From contig VBLS01000175.1 in the NCBI GenBank assembly GCA_005878635.1, forward strand, positions 1 to 8,371: a stretch of 8,371 nucleotides of DNA, given 5' to 3'. Of this stretch, positions 5,967 through 8,371 are shown piece after piece; position 1 is the first letter of the stretch, and each line of letters starts with the position of its first letter. A model generated the notes under the pieces. The model worked only from the letters and a program-made list of their open reading frames with translations, was not told the DNA's origin and did no database searches. Source of the stretch: Methanobacteriota archaeon (lineage in GTDB: Archaea > Thermoplasmatota > Thermoplasmata > RBG-16-68-12). The position numbers were made by a program, and so were the translations under genes.

Positions 5967-6514
5967 TCGGGCCGGCCTCCGGGATCCGACTGAAGGTCTG
6001 CATGGCGGGCGAGGCCGCCGTCGGCAAGACGTCCCTCATCCGACGCTACGTCCTCGATGAGTACGACGACCGCTACCTGGCAACGTTGGGCACGAAGATC
6101 ACGAAGAGGACCTTGACCGTCCAAGACCCGAGGGGCCCGGGCACCCTGACGGTCCACGCGATCCTCTGGGACATCATGGGCACCTCGACCTTGCGGGACC
6201 TCCTCAAGGAGGCCTACTACCACGGGGCCGAGGGGATCTTCACGGTCGCGGACAAGACCCGGCGGGAGACGCTCGGGGCCATCGACTCCTGGGTCGCCTC
6301 GATCCGCTCCGTGGCGGGGGACATTCCGACGGTCGGCCTGGTGAACAAGCAGGACCTCGAGCCGGATCCGGCCTTTGCGTCCGGCGAGATCGAGGCCTTC
6401 TTCGAGAAGCGCGGATGGCCCTGGATGTACACGAGCGCGAAGACGGGGTCGGGCGTCGAAGAGGCGTTCCAGCGACTCGTCGAGGCCATCCTGACGGCGC
6501 GGCCGCGGACCTAG
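5963..6514 (+). CDS. Rab/Ras-like small GTPase
   Basis: A 183-residue single-domain GTPase of the Ras superfamily, Rab-like. Motifs in order are G1 GEAAVGKTSL (16-25), switch I YLATLGTKITKRTL with T41 and G43 in the Rab 'T-I-G' position (38-51), G3 WDIMG (69-73), G4 NKQD (128-131) and G5 TSAKTG (157-162). A short Pro/Gly insertion (DPRGPG, 55-60) lies in the beta2-beta3 hairpin. The residue after the G3 glycine, which is the catalytic Gln in Ras and Rab, is Thr74, so intrinsic hydrolysis may be weak or may use another residue. There is no C-terminal cysteine for prenylation. ATG 5963 overlaps the TPR stop and has GGAGG 10 nt upstream. Such GTPases act as GTP/GDP switches; here the target is unknown. 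It ends in a stop codon overlapping that of the convergent SHMT gene. Confidence 0.92.
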   Translation: MIGPASGIRLKVCMAGEAAVGKTSLIRRYVLDEYDDRYLATLGTKITKRTLTVQDPRGPGTLTVHAILWDIMGTSTLRDLLKEAYYHGAEGIFTVADKTRRETLGAIDSWVASIRSVAGDIPTVGLVNKQDLEPDPAFASGEIEAFFEKRGWPWMYTSAKTGSGVEEAFQRLVEAILTARPRT

Positions 6515-7788
6515 GCCAGGCGCCAGCGTCGATGGGCCTCGGCGTCCTTCGTGAAGCAGAAGTGGACCGTGTTGAATTCCTTTCGGATCGCGGCGACGTC
6601 GGCGGCGATCTTTTCCGCCGCCTCACCCTTCACGATCCGCCGCGCGAAAAGGTCCGCGACCTCCCGCATCTGTGGTTCCTTCATCCCGAGCCGCGTGAGC
6701 TCCTGGGAGCCGAGGCGGACCCCGGACGGCTTCACGGGCGACGTGTCCCACGGGAGGAGGTTCTTGTTCGTGATGATGTTCGCCTCCTCGAGGCCCTTCG
6801 CGACCGACGCGCCGCCTCCGAAGGCCGCCACGTCGAGGGCGATCGCGTGGCTTTCCGTGAAGCCGTGCTTCTCCGCGAGGACCTTGATTCCCCGCTCGTG
6901 GAGGCCCCCGGCGAGAGCCTTCGCATTCCGGACGATCTGGTCGGCGTATTCGCGGCCGAACGCGAGGAACTCCGCGAGGGTGATCCCGAGGGCGGCCATC
7001 GCATGGAGGTGATGGTTCGACACAACGCCGGGGAAGACGGCCCGCTGCAGCCGCTTGAGGAACTTCTCGTCCTCGGAGTCGGACAGGAGGATGCCATGCT
7101 GCGGCCCTGGAAGCGTCTTGTGCGTCGAGCCGGTCAGGACGTCCGCCCCTTCGTGGAGCGGATCCTGGAACCTGCCGCCGGCGATGAGGCCCATCACGTG
7201 CGCGCCGTCGTACCAGACGTGGCATCCCGCGTCCTGGAACGCGTCGCGCAGCTCGCGCAACGGCGTCGGGAAGAGGAACACGCTCTGTCCGAACGCGGCG
7301 ACCTTCGGCTTCACGAGCCGGATCAGCTTCGCGGTCTCGTCCACGTCGATGTTCATCCGGTCGATGTCGAAGGGATAGTTCACGTTGTTCACGCCGCGCA
7401 TCCCGGCGGCGCCGAACTTGGCGGAGCTGATGTGCGCGCCGTGGCTCAGGGCGACGGACGTCATGATGTCCCCCGGCTCGAGGAGGGCGAAGTAGACGGC
7501 CATATTCGCGACGGTCCCACTGATGAGCCGCGGGTCCACGTGGCGGACGCGGAAGATCTGCTTCGCCAAGGCCACGACGCGATCCTCGACCTCGTCGACG
7601 AAGGTGTTGCCCTGATAGTACCGTTCGTGCGGCAGGCCCTCCGCGTAGCGGTCCCCGAAGTCCGTGAGCAGCATCTCCCGGGCCATCGGGCTGATGACGT
7701 TCTCGGACGCGATCATCGGCAGCGACTTCGAGAACCAGGCATGGTGGCGGTCCACCTGCTCTTCAATGAAGGCGACATGTTCGTCCAT
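6511..7788 (-). CDS. glyA: Serine hydroxymethyltransferase
   Basis: A 425-residue PLP enzyme that interconverts serine and glycine while moving a one-carbon unit to or from a tetrahydropterin (folate, or methanopterin-type in many archaea). Visible family features are LPMIASENVISP (23-34), HERYYQGNTFVDEVE (54-68), SGTVANMAVYFAL (90-102), LSHGAHISSAKFG (114-126) and WYDGAHVMGLIAGG (192-205). In the last of these, Asp194 holds the PLP ring nitrogen. The Schiff-base lysine is Lys224 in TGSTHKTLPGPQ (219-230). Length and motif spacing are those of archaeal-type SHMT. The ATG at 7786-7788 lacks a Shine-Dalgarno, but a TATA-like box lies about 36 nt upstream, implying a short leader. It follows the S-adenosylmethionine synthetase gene on the same strand, linking two methyl-cycle enzymes. 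Its TAG overlaps the convergent GTPase stop. Confidence 0.96.
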   Translation of the reverse strand: MDEHVAFIEEQVDRHHAWFSKSLPMIASENVISPMAREMLLTDFGDRYAEGLPHERYYQGNTFVDEVEDRVVALAKQIFRVRHVDPRLISGTVANMAVYFALLEPGDIMTSVALSHGAHISSAKFGAAGMRGVNNVNYPFDIDRMNIDVDETAKLIRLVKPKVAAFGQSVFLFPTPLRELRDAFQDAGCHVWYDGAHVMGLIAGGRFQDPLHEGADVLTGSTHKTLPGPQHGILLSDSEDEKFLKRLQRAVFPGVVSNHHLHAMAALGITLAEFLAFGREYADQIVRNAKALAGGLHERGIKVLAEKHGFTESHAIALDVAAFGGGASVAKGLEEANIITNKNLLPWDTSPVKPSGVRLGSQELTRLGMKEPQMREVADLFARRIVKGEAAEKIAADVAAIRKEFNTVHFCFTKDAEAHRRWRLA

Positions 7789-7810
7789 GCGACGCCGGGA
7801 CGCAGAAACC

Positions 7811-7847
7811 GGCGGACCGGATAAATACGTTGAGTCGACGGTCCGCC
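7811..7847 (-). promoter_or_regulatory. Inverted repeat enclosing the SHMT TATA-like box
   Basis: GGCGGACCG at 7811-7819 is exactly complementary to CGGTCCGCC at 7839-7847, a 9-bp perfect repeat around a 19-base centre. On the minus strand the centre contains GTATTTATC (7820-7828), the only TATA-like stretch in the 60-base gap between the MAT stop and SHMT start, placed to give a leader of about 11 nt. The repeat may be a regulator's operator over the SHMT promoter. It may also be a hairpin at the end of the MAT transcript, or both. The repeat is seen; the function is inference. Confidence 0.5.
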
Positions 7848-7848
7848 C

Positions 7849-8371
7849 TCAGAAGGTGCGGACCTTGCCCGCCACGATCCGGTCCGTGAGCTTGTAGATG
7901 TTCTCGAGTTCCTCGTCGATGAGGGCCGCCGCGTCCTTCTCGAGCGCCTTCAGGTTCGATCCTTTCTCCGGGATGATCTGCGCCGTCGCCGCCTGCGGCT
8001 GGTCGATCGGCTTGCCGATCTGCGAGACGATCCGCACCCAGACCTCGCGCACCTTGCCGGCCTGCTCCTTGACGAGCCGGTCCGCGATGTCGAAGGACAG
8101 CAGGTTGTACAGCTTGCCGACGTGGGTCACCGGATTCTTGCCGGCGGCCGCCTCCATCGACATGGGACGGTAGGGCGTGATGAGGCCGCTCACGCGGTTC
8201 CCGCGGCCGACGCTGCCATCGTCGCCATTCTCCCACGAGAGGCCGGTGACGGTCAGGTAGTAGATCTCGGAATCGAGGTTGTCCCCGGTGTTGATGTCGA
8301 CCTTCACGCTGCGGTCCGTGTACTTGACCGCGCTGTCGAGGAGCCGTTCCCGCAGCTCCTCCTTCACACTG
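7849..8371 (-). CDS. mat: S-adenosylmethionine synthetase, archaeal type, C-terminal part
   Basis: The frame is open to the right edge, so this is the C-terminal 173 residues of a gene that starts outside the window; the GTG near 8367 is an internal codon. The protein makes S-adenosylmethionine from methionine and ATP. Sequence features are typical of the archaeal MAT family (PF01941), distinct from bacterial MetK. They include GDDGSVGRGNR (visible residues 49-59), RPMSMEAAAGKNPVTHVGKL (68-87), then KVREVWVRIVSQIGKPIDQP and a C-terminus ending in DRIVAGKVRTF. Full-length relatives have about 400 residues. It ends with TGA 60 bases before the SHMT start on the same strand. A palindrome lies in that gap, so co-transcription is possible but not certain. 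No damage is visible in the part seen. Confidence 0.94.
   Translation of the reverse strand, partial: SVKEELRERLLDSAVKYTDRSVKVDINTGDNLDSEIYYLTVTGLSWENGDDGSVGRGNRVSGLITPYRPMSMEAAAGKNPVTHVGKLYNLLSFDIADRLVKEQAGKVREVWVRIVSQIGKPIDQPQAATAQIIPEKGSNLKALEKDAAALIDEELENIYKLTDRIVAGKVRTF

Noticed and set aside
6415..7824. 469-codon plus-strand open frame opposite SHMT
   Set aside because: Antisense shadow of SHMT with Arg/Glu/Val-biased composition and no motif; the minus strand has all SHMT catalytic motifs.
8365..8367. GTG as a start codon for a 172-residue protein
   Set aside because: The frame continues past it to the window edge, and the protein is the C-terminal portion of a ~400-residue synthetase, so the true start is outside.

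Overview
The window looks like a piece of a high-GC archaeal chromosome. The evidence is gene content: the end of a PCNA-type sliding clamp, an archaeal SRP54, the archaeal form of S-adenosylmethionine synthetase, a COG1340-type archaeal coiled-coil protein and a Rab-like small GTPase. Several intergenic regions also carry TATA-like boxes instead of bacterial promoters. The mix would suit a GC-rich euryarchaeal or Thermoplasmatota-type genome, but that placement is inference; no rRNA or other lineage marker is present.

Layout. Positions 1-140 (+) hold the last 45 codons of the sliding clamp. It converges on a minus-strand phosphate-uptake pair: a PhoU-like DUF47 protein (1554-2177) followed by a PiT phosphate permease (201-1439). 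A 9-bp inverted repeat lies in the gap between clamp and permease. Upstream of the pair, on the same strand, is SRP54 (2257-3597). Positions 3598-4579 are about 980 bases of lower-GC DNA with no recognisable conserved gene. They hold one plausible small membrane protein (4093-4437, TTG start) and two AT-rich TATA-like patches, each followed after about 30 nt by an ATG.

From 4580 onward come an archaeal coiled-coil protein (minus, 4580-5455) and, divergently, a two-gene operon (plus, 5697-6514). That operon encodes an 89-residue TPR protein and a Rab/Ras-like GTPase that overlap by ATGA. The divergent sides share one strong AT-rich TATA-like element at 5494-5501. The GTPase converges on serine hydroxymethyltransferase (minus, 6511-7788), and their stop codons overlap within one CTAG. 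The last gene is the C-terminal 173 residues of S-adenosylmethionine synthetase (minus, running off the right edge). A 9-bp inverted repeat enclosing a TATA-like box separates it from the SHMT gene.

The genes form functional groups. DUF47 and PiT make a phosphate-uptake unit. MAT and SHMT are neighbouring one-carbon/methyl-group enzymes. PCNA and SRP54 are core replication and protein-targeting genes. The TPR, GTPase and coiled-coil cluster is the least explained part and the best candidate for an undescribed module. Everything here is chromosomal housekeeping plus a few accessory genes; no mobile element, CRISPR array, tRNA or rRNA was seen.
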